A model generated the notes under the pieces. It worked only from the letters and a program-made list of their open reading frames with translations. It did not search any database and was not told where the DNA came from. DNA of 64,000 bases from VXNE01 sp965116625 (GTDB lineage: Bacteria > Pseudomonadota > Gammaproteobacteria > Pseudomonadales > Azotimanducaceae), in NCBI GenBank assembly GCA_965116625.1, contig OZ220717.1, forward strand, positions 1,302,001 to 1,366,000, written 5' to 3'. Shown here piece by piece: positions 1 to 8,700 of the stretch (its first letter is position 1; every line of letters begins with the position of its first letter). A program made the position numbers and the translations under genes.

Positions 1-275
1 CCTACTGGATCAACGCTGCACACGAACTCGCCGCTGGCGATCACGAAGCCGCAAAACGCATGTTTTCCACGTGCGCCGACCGCGCGGCAAGCGCAGGGGA
101 CGGGGACGTCGAGGAAATGGCCCGCGGCTGGATCGCGCTGGTCAAAGTGCTGCAGGGCATCGAAGGCGCCGAGGATGAACTGGAAGCGAGCACGAGGCGC
201 CTGATCGAGATGGGCGGCGACGGTCCGTTCTACGCCGAACAGTACGATCCGGCCCTGGCCGTTTTCGGATCCTGA
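1..275 (+). CDS. 3' end of an unknown protein (5' truncated by the window)
   Basis: An open frame runs from base 3 through the internal ATG at 60 to a TGA at 273-275, so this is the last 90 codons of a gene that starts before the window. The residues before the internal ATG (YWINAAHELAAGDHEAAKRM) read naturally as coding sequence. The tail is alpha-helical and alanine/glutamate rich, like a helical repeat protein, but I recognise no family. Codon use matches the genes downstream. The stop is followed by about 100 bases before the aldo/keto reductase. Confidence 0.6.
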   Translation, partial: YWINAAHELAAGDHEAAKRMFSTCADRAASAGDGDVEEMARGWIALVKVLQGIEGAEDELEASTRRLIEMGGDGPFYAEQYDPALAVFGS

Positions 276-379
276 GCGCGCCTCTCGCGAAGGCGGTTGG
301 CCGGGCATTCGGCGATCCTTCGCCTTCCGAGGGTCGATCTGATTCAATATGCGCGCGATTGCCTGACACGGGAAGAAAC

Positions 380-1312
380 ATGGAAAAGAGAAGACTGGGT
401 AACAGTGGCCTGCTGGTCTCCGAGGTTGGCCTCGGCTGCAACAACTTCGGCCAGCGCCTCGACGCGGCAGGCACGCGTGCCGTGGTGGACGCCGCCATCG
501 ACGTCGGTATCGACCTCTTCGATACCGCCGACATGTACGGTTCCCAGCTTTCCGAGGTGTATCTCGGCCAGGCCCTGCAGGGTCGGCGGGACGACATCGT
601 CCTTGCCACCAAGTGTGGTTATCCCATGGGCGAGGGTCCGCGGATGCGCGGCGCCTCCCGGCGCTATGTCACCTCGGCGGTCGAGGCAAGCCTGCGCCGC
701 CTGGACACCGACTACATCGACCTCTACCAGATTCACCTTCCCGATCCCTTGACGCCCATCGACGAGACGTTGCGCGCGCTCGACGATTGCGTCCGGGCTG
801 GCAAGATCCGCTACATCGGGCACTCCAACTTCGCGGGATGGCAGATTGCCGATGCGCACTGGACCGCGCTGCGGGACCATCTTAACCCGTTCGTCACTGC
901 CCAGAACCACATGAGCCTCCTCGAGCGAGACGTCCTGAAGGAGGTCATTCCCGCCTGCGACCGGTTCGGACTCGGCATGCTCCCCTACTTCCCGCTGGCA
1001 AGCGGCTTGCTGACCGGCAAGTACCAGCGGGGCGTGCCCGCTCCCGAGGGGACGCGGCTTTCTGCCCCGGCGGCGGCCGCCCGCTCGTTGCACGACGAGA
1101 ACTTTGACCGCGTGGAGAAACTCGATGCCTTTGCCCGGGAGCGGGACCGTTCATTGCTGGAGTTGGCGTTCGGCTGGTTGCTGTCGTTCCCGTGCGTGTC
1201 GTCGGTGATCGCTGGCGCGACGCGTCCCGAGCAGGCGCGGGCCAACGTGGAAGCGTCGACGATGCGCCTTTCCGCCGACGAGATGAAGGCAATCGAGGAA
1301 CTGCTCGGCTGA
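380..1312 (+). CDS. Aldo/keto reductase
   Basis: A 310-residue NADPH-dependent oxidoreductase with an (alpha/beta)8 barrel, acting on aldehydes or ketones in the cytosol. The catalytic tetrad of the family is visible: Asp48 and Tyr53 in DTADMYG, Lys78 in LATKCG and His119 in QIHLPDP. The C-terminal NADP-binding stretch (SVIAGATRPEQARAN) is also present and is typical of the YhdN/Tas-like branch. The ATG at 380 is preferred over a TTG at 359 because GGAAG lies 5 bases upstream and family members begin at the MEKRRLG stretch. Its substrate cannot be told from the sequence. It stands alone, convergent with the membrane-protein genes that follow. Confidence 0.9.
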   Translation: MEKRRLGNSGLLVSEVGLGCNNFGQRLDAAGTRAVVDAAIDVGIDLFDTADMYGSQLSEVYLGQALQGRRDDIVLATKCGYPMGEGPRMRGASRRYVTSAVEASLRRLDTDYIDLYQIHLPDPLTPIDETLRALDDCVRAGKIRYIGHSNFAGWQIADAHWTALRDHLNPFVTAQNHMSLLERDVLKEVIPACDRFGLGMLPYFPLASGLLTGKYQRGVPAPEGTRLSAPAAAARSLHDENFDRVEKLDAFARERDRSLLELAFGWLLSFPCVSSVIAGATRPEQARANVEASTMRLSADEMKAIEELLG

Positions 1313-1335
1313 TGCCGCAGGAGGTCTTCCAGGAC

Positions 1336-1357
1336 AGGCGGATTCGGCAATCCGCCT
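1336..1357. terminator. Perfect 9-bp hairpin between convergent genes
   Basis: AGGCGGATT at 1336-1344 pairs exactly with AATCCGCCT at 1349-1357 around a CGGC tetraloop. It sits in the 60-base gap between the aldo/keto reductase and the convergent membrane-protein gene, where a bidirectional terminator would be expected. There is no U-tract on either side, so termination is inferred from position and structure only. Confidence 0.45.
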
Positions 1358-1372
1358 GATCGACCATCCCGC

Positions 1373-2158
1373 CTATGCGGACGACATAAGTTTCTGCCGC
1401 AGCCGCAGGTCCTGATATGCCCCGTACATGAGGCAAACGCCCAACGGCGTGATGATCGCGTCGAACGCGGCATACGTCAGCATAGAGACGATGTGCGCTA
1501 CGAGGCCGCTCTCGAACTGGTTTCCCAAGAACCAAGTCACTTGGCCATTGGCGGTGCTCAACGCTCGTACTACGGCCACCATTATCGCCAGAACCACGAA
1601 CGTCTTGCACCAATGTCGCCTGACCAGGGAATAGCCCTCACGGAAGCTGTCGGCGGGTCCGTACCCTTCGGTGATGGGTAACAGAAGGCTGGCGAACAGA
1701 GTGGTTCCCACCAAGGCGGCGGAAACGCCCAATGGCAGGATCGCTACGAGGAAGATGTCAGGCAGTCTCATCAAGACCATAGGCACCACCACCAGTATGG
1801 AACCGGCGAAGATGGCGAGTGCGAACAGGGAATAGACGGCGAGTATTGTCGGCAGCCGACGCATTGCGATGCCGAGCGACAAACGAATGCCGCTCGAAGC
1901 GCTCGATGCAGCGGAATGAACGCCAGCAATGATGAATCCGTATAGGTAGAAAGTTGCGGCGAAGAAGGCAATCTGGACAAGCCAATAACCCACGCCCGAG
2001 GGGAATCGCTCGACACCCAGAACACACCCGGCACGAGCAAAAAGCAAGAGCAGGAACAAAGGCACGTAGAGCGACCTTATGCTCGCCCGATACAGAAGGA
2101 ACCCGTCGGTCAATACGCCGAGGACGCTCGAGGGCTCAGTCGGTCGGTCGTAGGTCAC
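1373..2158 (-). CDS. Polytopic membrane protein, paralogue B of a tandem pair
   Basis: A 261-residue integral membrane protein with about six hydrophobic segments. It resembles YciC or GPDPase-membrane-domain-like proteins in general build. Conserved pieces include the segment ending in TEGYGPADSFREGYSLVRRHW, near the middle of the protein. It begins with GTG at 2158 inside the last 23 bases of the upstream paralogue, so the two are translationally linked. The N-terminus (MTYDRPTEP) nearly repeats that of the upstream copy (MTYARPTEP), and both end in a YQDLRLRQ cytoplasmic tail, which points to tandem duplication. It is the last gene of the bioD-bioA transcription unit; a role in biotin metabolism is not implied by the sequence. 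Confidence 0.75.
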   Translation of the reverse strand: MTYDRPTEPSSVLGVLTDGFLLYRASIRSLYVPLFLLLLFARAGCVLGVERFPSGVGYWLVQIAFFAATFYLYGFIIAGVHSAASSASSGIRLSLGIAMRRLPTILAVYSLFALAIFAGSILVVVPMVLMRLPDIFLVAILPLGVSAALVGTTLFASLLLPITEGYGPADSFREGYSLVRRHWCKTFVVLAIMVAVVRALSTANGQVTWFLGNQFESGLVAHIVSMLTYAAFDAIITPLGVCLMYGAYQDLRLRQKLMSSA

Positions 2159-2891
2159 GGTCTGGTGTCTGCCTCAGCCGCAGGTCCTGGTACAGGCTGT
2201 ACGTGACGCAAACGCTCAAGGAATAGACGATTGCCTCGAGCGCTGCATACGTCAGCTTCGAGACGGTCTTCGCTGCGAGGTCGCTGTCCAGGCGGTCTGC
2301 CAGTAACAGCGCAACCTCTTCGCTGGCCTCGGCCGCCAGCAGTATTGAGGCGACCGTGATCACGACAACCGCAAAGGTCCGCCCCCAATGTCCCTGAATG
2401 AGGGAGAGACTCCCGCGGATGCTTTCGGTCGGACCCTTGCCTTCGGTGACGGGCAACAAGGGGCTCAAGTACAGGCCGACGAACACGAAGATGCCGGGAA
2501 CGATCAGCAGCAGGGTGCCGACAACAACGGCAAGTATGTACATGAGGTTGACGGCCAGGATCGTCGGGAACCGCCGCGTGGCGATGAAGAGCGGCGAGGG
2601 AACCCCCTCGGGAGCGCCGGATGCAACGTAGTGAACGATCGCAACAATGACCGCGTACATGTAGAAGCTTGCGACCAGGGAGGCGGCAAAGCGAAGCCAG
2701 AACTCCCGACCGAAGTCGAGACCCGCGGCGGGATCTCGAGAAGGGACCTCAAACGGGTCAATCGCTCCGACGATCAGTACGAGCAGGAATGCGGGCACGT
2801 ACAATAGTCTCAGGCCCGCCCAAAGAAGGCGGAAACCCTCGACCAGGATGTCGACAACGTGCAGGGGCTCAGTCGGTCGGGCGTATGTCAT
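2136..2891 (-). CDS. Polytopic membrane protein, paralogue A of a tandem pair
   Basis: A 251-residue inner-membrane protein with about six membrane segments. It has a glycine/proline hinge (LLIVPGIFVFVGLYLSPLLP) followed by TEGKGPTESIRGSLSLIQGHW, the pattern seen in YciC-like and GPDPase-membrane-domain proteins. The ATG at 2889-2891 overlaps the bioA stop (ATGA), so the start is fixed by coupling rather than by the longer frame reaching 3023. It is paralogous with the next gene downstream. Possible functions in envelope homeostasis are guesses from family membership. Confidence 0.78.
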   Translation of the reverse strand: MTYARPTEPLHVVDILVEGFRLLWAGLRLLYVPAFLLVLIVGAIDPFEVPSRDPAAGLDFGREFWLRFAASLVASFYMYAVIVAIVHYVASGAPEGVPSPLFIATRRFPTILAVNLMYILAVVVGTLLLIVPGIFVFVGLYLSPLLPVTEGKGPTESIRGSLSLIQGHWGRTFAVVVITVASILLAAEASEEVALLLADRLDSDLAAKTVSKLTYAALEAIVYSLSVCVTYSLYQDLRLRQTPDRDLRPTD

Positions 2892-4189
2892 GGCGTGATT
2901 TCGGGGACTCCTTGCAGAGTGTCCAGACCGGCACCGATGGCCGATGTCAGGCGAGTCAGGTCCTCTGGGCAGATGACGTACGGTGGCATCAGGTAGATGA
3001 GGTCGTTGAAGGGGCGAATCCACACGCCCCGTCCCACGAAGACCGCCTGCATATCCGCCACCGGTACGGGCTGGTGTGTCTGCACCACGCCGATGGCGCC
3101 GAAGACCCGAACCTCGCGTACGGCCGGGTGTTCCCGCATGGCGCCGAGTTCCCGCCCAAGCTGACCCTCGATGGCATTGACCCGTGACGTCCAGCGTCCG
3201 TCCTGCAGCAGTTCAATGCTCCTCCGCGCGACCGCGCACGCCAATGGATTGGCCATGAACGTCGGCCCGTGCATCAGCACGCCGCCATCGGCGGATATGC
3301 CATTGGCCACCCGTGCGTTGGTCAACGTTGCCGCAAGGCTCATGTAGCCGCCGGTCAGCGCCTTGCCGAGACACATGATGTCAGGTTCCACGTTCGCGTG
3401 CTCGCATGCGAAGAGACGCCCCGTCCGGCCGAAGCCGGTGGCGATTTCGTCCGCGATCAGGAGCACGTCCAGTTCGGCGCATAGCTCGGCCACGCGGGCC
3501 AGGTATTCCGGGGCATAGAACCACATCCCACCGGCGCCCTGCACTACGGGCTCAAGCACTACCGCGGCGAGCTCGTGGTGGTGGTCGGTCAGGGCCGTTT
3601 CGATCCGTCCCGCATCCTCGGTCGATAGCGCCTCGCCAACCCTTGAGACAGGCCGCTCGACGAAGACGTGCTGTGGCAGCACTCGTCGAAATCGTTCGTG
3701 CATCCCGGTGACCGGGTCGCAGACGCTCATGGCGCCGAAGGTGTCGCCGTGGTAGCCGCCCCGAATCGTGAGCAGGCGGTGCTTTTCGGGGTGGCCCGTC
3801 GCGCCCCAGTACTGGATGGCCATCTTGATGGCGACTTCGACCGACACCGAGCCAGAGTCGGAGAAAAACACGTGTTGCAGGCCGTGCGGCGTGATGTCGA
3901 TCAGCGTGCGCGCAAGTTCGATCGCCGGCTGGTGGGTCAGGCCTCCGAACATCACGTGTGCGGTCTTTTCCAGTTGTGCCTGGGCTGCGGCGTTCAATGC
4001 CGGGTGGTTGTAACCATGAATGGCGCACCACCAGGACGACATGCCGTCGATCAGTTCACGCCCGTCCGAGAGACGGATTCGGACACCGTTCGCCGACTCC
4101 ACCGGATACACGGGCAACGGCTCCGTCATCGACGTGTAGGGGTGCCAGATGTGCCGTCGATCGAAGTCGAGGGACGCGCTCAGTCCCAC
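2888..4189 (-). CDS. bioA: Adenosylmethionine-8-amino-7-oxononanoate aminotransferase
   Basis: BioA (433 residues) transfers an amino group from S-adenosylmethionine to KAPA, giving 7,8-diaminopelargonate in biotin synthesis; it uses pyridoxal phosphate. The BioA signature HIWHPYTSM lies near the N-terminus and SSWWCAIHGYNHP follows. The Asp of IADEIATGFGRTG and Lys276 in LGKALTGGYM are the expected cofactor ligands. The GTG at 4189 is chosen because it keeps the HIWHPY motif and gives the usual family length; it overlaps the bioD stop by 10 bases. Genes run bioD, bioA, then the two membrane paralogues, each overlapping the next. The frame stays open to 4540, but that part is shadow sequence over bioD. 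Confidence 0.95.
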   Translation of the reverse strand: MGLSASLDFDRRHIWHPYTSMTEPLPVYPVESANGVRIRLSDGRELIDGMSSWWCAIHGYNHPALNAAAQAQLEKTAHVMFGGLTHQPAIELARTLIDITPHGLQHVFFSDSGSVSVEVAIKMAIQYWGATGHPEKHRLLTIRGGYHGDTFGAMSVCDPVTGMHERFRRVLPQHVFVERPVSRVGEALSTEDAGRIETALTDHHHELAAVVLEPVVQGAGGMWFYAPEYLARVAELCAELDVLLIADEIATGFGRTGRLFACEHANVEPDIMCLGKALTGGYMSLAATLTNARVANGISADGGVLMHGPTFMANPLACAVARRSIELLQDGRWTSRVNAIEGQLGRELGAMREHPAVREVRVFGAIGVVQTHQPVPVADMQAVFVGRGVWIRPFNDLIYLMPPYVICPEDLTRLTSAIGAGLDTLQGVPEITP

Positions 4190-4851
4190 AGCAGTTCCAG
4201 GTCGAGAAACTTCACTGCATCTTCCGGACGGTCCACGTGCGGTATGACGCCAATGCACGGACCGGGCAGTCGGCCGCGCAGCGTGTCGATGTTCTCCGCG
4301 AGAAACGGCATGGGATCCCCGGGGGAGTTTGCTACCCAGCCCGCCAGCTTCAGTCCCGCGCTCTCGATCGCGTCGGCGGTCAGCAGCGCGTGGTTCAGGC
4401 AGCCGAGCTTCATGGCGACCACAAGGATAACCTTCGCGCTCAAGGCAGCGCAGACATCCGCGAGCGTCTCCCGTTCGTTCAGCGGGACGAACCAGCCGCC
4501 CGCGCCCTCGACCAGGGTGAATGCCGCGCCCCTGGGGCATGCTTCGGCCAGGTCCCTGGCGGTCACAAGACGATCGACTTGCGCCAGGGCGATGTGTGGC
4601 GCGATCGCCGGGCGCAGGACCACCGGATTGATGTCCGCATAGTCGCTTGCTACCTCCGTGGCCTCAATGAGTTCCAGGGCGTCTTCGTTCAAGAGCTTGC
4701 CATCCTTGAAGGTCGCGCCCGCGGCGATCGGTTTGTAGCCGATACAGGTTAGCCCGCGTGCGTTGGCGGCACGCAATATCGCGCTCGCGATGAACGTCTT
4801 GCCGACACCGGTGTCGGTCCCGGTGACGAAATACACGTTGTCCTGGCCCAT
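4180..4851 (-). CDS. bioD: Dethiobiotin synthetase
   Basis: BioD (223 residues, matching the about 224 usual) closes the ureido ring of dethiobiotin from diaminopelargonate, CO2 and ATP. It is the step after BioA. The P-loop GTDTGVGKT spans residues 11-19. YKPIAAG, the segment with VEGAGGWFVPLNE and the late VANSPGDP loop are all diagnostic. The ATG at 4851 is preferred because family proteins start a few residues before YFVTGTD; an upstream in-frame ATG would add a non-homologous leader. It is the first gene of the minus-strand biotin unit and is divergent from the PhyH gene. Confidence 0.95.
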   Translation of the reverse strand: MGQDNVYFVTGTDTGVGKTFIASAILRAANARGLTCIGYKPIAAGATFKDGKLLNEDALELIEATEVASDYADINPVVLRPAIAPHIALAQVDRLVTARDLAEACPRGAAFTLVEGAGGWFVPLNERETLADVCAALSAKVILVVAMKLGCLNHALLTADAIESAGLKLAGWVANSPGDPMPFLAENIDTLRGRLPGPCIGVIPHVDRPEDAVKFLDLELLWD

Positions 4852-4917
4852 CGGCGCTCCGGTGGAGGATCTGATGAAGACGAGAGTTTCGATCATACCG
4901 CCCGCCATCACGGATCG

Positions 4918-4946
4918 GGCAGTCTGCCCGGACGCGTTGCTACAAT
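4918..4946 (+). promoter_or_regulatory. Candidate extended -10 promoter for the PhyH/protease unit
   Basis: TGCTACAAT at 4938-4946 matches an extended -10 element (TGnTATAAT-like) in the divergent gap between bioD and the PhyH gene. The -35 region about 17 bases upstream is weak. It would start transcription about 45-50 bases before the PhyH ATG. The call rests on sequence resemblance alone. Confidence 0.35.
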
Positions 4947-4999
4947 GTTCTCCGAGGGCACGCCCAAGCCAGAACTGCACTCTCTTAGGGCCGATACCA

Positions 5000-5728
5000 A
5001 TGCGAAGCGTCGAAACAGCCGTCCAGGAAATCAGGGATGTCGGCTACACGATCATCCCGAATCTCATCGACGGCCCGCGACTGAGGCGGGCGCGGGCCGA
5101 CGCGGACGCGCTTCTCGGACCGACGCCGATCGAGATGCCGGGTCTCGACGGCAAGGTGACCGGCCGAATGTGCAAGGGCCTCTTTCGCAAGTCCCGGGCC
5201 TTTGACGATCTCTACGCCCATCCAACCGTCCTCGCCGTGGTTCGGGGTGTATTGGCCGATCCGGAACGAAAGCGAAGTTACCTTACTTTCGGCAGCGGCA
5301 TTCAACTGTCGACGGTCATGATCAAGGACGTGCAGCCGCGGGAGAACATCCGCCACATGCACCGCGACGACGGGTGGTATCCGATTCCCCGCCCGCGTCC
5401 TCCGATCGTGGTGAACACCCTGCTGGCGCTCGATCCTTTCACCAGGGAGACCGGCGGCACGCTCGTCGTCCCTGGAAGCCACAAGTGGACCCGCCCGGTG
5501 GAGCAGGACCACGAGCATGTCGTGGTGGAAATGGATGCCGGCTCGATCCTCATGTTCGACGGTTCCCTCTGGCACAACAACGGTGCCAACCAGACCGCCG
5601 ACAGGACCCGCCGCGCGCTCAACATGTACTACAGCCAGTCCTGGCTGCGCCAGGTGGAAGGCCCCTATCTGGGTTTGACCACCGGTGAAGTCGAGGAACT
5701 CCCGGAGCCGCTGCGGGCCATCGTCTGA
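5000..5728 (+). CDS. Phytanoyl-CoA dioxygenase (PhyH) family protein
   Basis: A 242-residue Fe(II)/2-oxoglutarate-dependent oxygenase of the PhyH family. The metal triad is visible as His121 and Asp123 in HMHRDDGW and His192 in SLWHNNG. An Arg in TADRTRRAL near residue 200 would hold 2-oxoglutarate. The stretch GGTLVVPGSHKW is typical of the family. The ATG at 5000 starts the protein just before the first conserved helix. Its stop (TGA 5726-5728) overlaps the ATG of the metalloprotease gene as TGATG, so the two are translationally coupled. Substrates range widely in this family, so the product is not assigned. Confidence 0.9.
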   Translation: MRSVETAVQEIRDVGYTIIPNLIDGPRLRRARADADALLGPTPIEMPGLDGKVTGRMCKGLFRKSRAFDDLYAHPTVLAVVRGVLADPERKRSYLTFGSGIQLSTVMIKDVQPRENIRHMHRDDGWYPIPRPRPPIVVNTLLALDPFTRETGGTLVVPGSHKWTRPVEQDHEHVVVEMDAGSILMFDGSLWHNNGANQTADRTRRALNMYYSQSWLRQVEGPYLGLTTGEVEELPEPLRAIV

Positions 5729-8700
5729 TGTCTTGCGGAATGCGTTCGGCCCGGCGTTGGTTTGGCGTCTGGGCGGGGCGTCAGTGGCCCATACGGTTGG
5801 CCTGCGCCGGTGCCGTCGCCGCTAGTTGTCTTGCGAATACGGTCCAGGCAACCGAGTTGTTCGCTGAGGTGCCATCCGACAGGTTTGCCGGTCCTGTATC
5901 AGACTTCTTCCCGGACCCGGATCTGGTTACCCGCGCGCGTGCCGCGAGGGCTGACCGTCCATTGCTCGACAGCGCGCGTGAGATTGTTCGGAGCAAAGGC
6001 GTAGCGGGGCTGGACCTCAACCTCTTTCCCGATGCGGCTTTCCACGCCGTGTTCAACACGGTCGACCGGACTGCGAGGGGTTATGTGCTGTCTGGAGAGC
6101 TTGAGGGCGTGCCTTTCGGAAGCGTGACGTTGGTGGTGAACCGCTCAGTCTTGGTAGGTGTCGTGCATACGCTGACTCAATCATTCGTCATTCGGCAGCT
6201 ACCGGACGGTGCGGTGGCGGTTGCGGAAGTCGACTTCTCGCTCCTGCCGCCGTGCGGAGTCGAGTCCCCTGATGGACTCTGGTCGTCTCGTCCTAAACCT
6301 GACCACGAGGCATCTCGTAGGAGTGGCTTCGACGAGGGTGTGAAAAGGCGGGTTTCCAGGGAGGTTCCAGCTGATCCAAGCTTGCCGAAGCGTGACGCCA
6401 GTGCTGCCGACGAAGAGCCGATCATGGAAGACGACGGTTCCGTGATCGATGTGGCAGTTCTTTACACCAGTGAAGCGTTGGAGGCAGCCGGTAGCCGTGA
6501 TCTGATCGAGGCGGAGATAGACCTGGCTAAGGCGCAAACCAACGCGGCCTATGCAAACAGCGACGTCGATATGCGGATCGAGGTTGTATTCGTCGGCGAG
6601 TTCAATGACTTCCTGCCGGACCGAACCACAACGTCGAATTGGCCGGCATCGTTGATGCTGGAACACCTTCGGGCTTGGAGCCGGGGGTATGCAACGGCCA
6701 CGGGGCCTGATGGGAGTTGGTGGCTTGACTATCCTTATCGGGACGGGTTAGAGCCGATACGCAGTGCTTTCGCTGCAGATCTCGTACACATCGTGGGGCA
6801 CGGAAACTGCGAAAGTGAAGGATGCGCGGGTGTAGCCGTCATTCTTGGGTATTTGGGTTTCACAGAATATCGCGCCCTGCCGAGCCTCGTCTTTGCCCAC
6901 GAACTGGGCCACAACATGGGCCTTCGGCACGATCGCTACATCGATGCCGGCAACTGGCCGTTCACCTACGCCCACGGCTATGTCAACCAGGCTGCGTTCG
7001 CGCCGGACGCACCGGCTTCCGCTCGTTGGGGCACCATCATGGCTTACGATGCGCAGTGCCGCGTCCAGGGCCGGTTCCGTTGCCGGAGGGTGCCCTTCTT
7101 TTCCAATCCCGCTCTTCGCCTTCTGAACGATCCATTGGGCGAACCCGGCGAGGCATGGACGGTTGCGCCCGTCGGCCCCGCAGACTCCCGCCGAGCCTTG
7201 AACGAAACTCGGGCAACGGTCGCCAACTTCCGCAGCAGCGCAAACCGTGAACCTTGTCCTGTCGTGGTTACACCGATGGACCGGTTCGTGCGTGCGGCGG
7301 GCGGTGATTTCGAGGCCCGCGTAACGACCCCGGGCGACTGTGATTGGACAGCGACTGCAAGCGATGAATTCCTGTCGGTTGGGGACGCCATGCATCGGGG
7401 CTCCGGTGTGTTTCAGTTTCAGGTATCAGAGAACTCCGGTGAAGCGCGGTCGGGTTCCTTGGAGGTGGGTGGACAGAGGATTCCGGTGGACCAGGCTGGC
7501 GCAGTCACCAAGGGCGTATGCGACCGCTCGCCGCCAATTCGAGACGTCCTCGTCGGCGCCACCAAGTCTGAAGATTGCGCGGGCGTCACAGAGGAGCAAC
7601 TCGCCGGGATCGAATACCTGATGGCGATTGTTCCCGACCTTGGGGCGGGCGACCTGGCAGGTCTGACGGGTCTGCGCGAACTGCAGGTCACCATCAACTC
7701 GGGCCCGCTGCCGGACAACGTGTTTGGTGACTTGTTAAGTATCGAACACCTTCGCGTTATCGGCTTCTTCGAAGAACTGCCGGAGAGTATTCTCACCGGT
7801 CTGTCGGGGCTCAAGTCGTTCCTGGTGAACGCGCCTTTGACGGGACTGTCTGCCGACACGTTCCAGCGGCTCTCCATGCTTAGCGACCTCAAGGTTCGGG
7901 GCACCCGGTTGTTCGAGCTTCCGTCGAGCATTTTCGAGAGCCTGTCCGGCCTGACCATTCTGAGTCTTGGGCCTGGCCGCCTGGTCGAATTGCCGCCTGA
8001 CGTCTTTAAGGGCCTATCTTCGCTCGCGAGCTTGTATCTGCGTGGCAACTCGCTTAGCAACATGCAGCCGGAGATTTTTACCGTTCTCTCTTCGCTGGAG
8101 AAGTTGGATCTGTCTTACAACGGGATACGGCAGCTGCCCGAAGATCTTTTTTCCAACATGTCTTCGCTGGAGCGTCTGGATCTCTCGCACAACGCACTAC
8201 GAGAGGTGCCGGTCGGCTTCTTTGACGGTCTATCTGCGCTGGACAGTTTGGATCTCTCGCACAACGAGCTGACGCAGATACCTGACGGCGTGTTTGCCAA
8301 TCTTTCCGAGTTGACGACGATGGACCTCAGCAGGAACCGATTGGCGAGTCTGCGGCCCAGCACCTTCTCCGGGCTGTCTTCCCTTAACTCGTTGAGCCTG
8401 GAATTCAACGAGTTGGGCTCGGTGCCTTCGGGCTTCCTGGAATCGATGCCCAAGCTGGGGGGAATTAGGTTGGCTGGTAGTTCAATTGCGCATGTATCGG
8501 AAGGCGCCTTCGTGGGCGCTCCGGAAACCCTGAGGTACCTGGATCTCGCGGACAACGTGCTGGACGACTTGCCCACTGATGTCTTCAGCCCGTTGCGCAA
8601 CCTCCGTACATTGGACCTCACATTCAATGGACTCAAACGCCTGCCGGACACCCTGTTTCCTCGGAACGCAAAGTTGCGAAGCATCTACCTGGCGTTCAAC

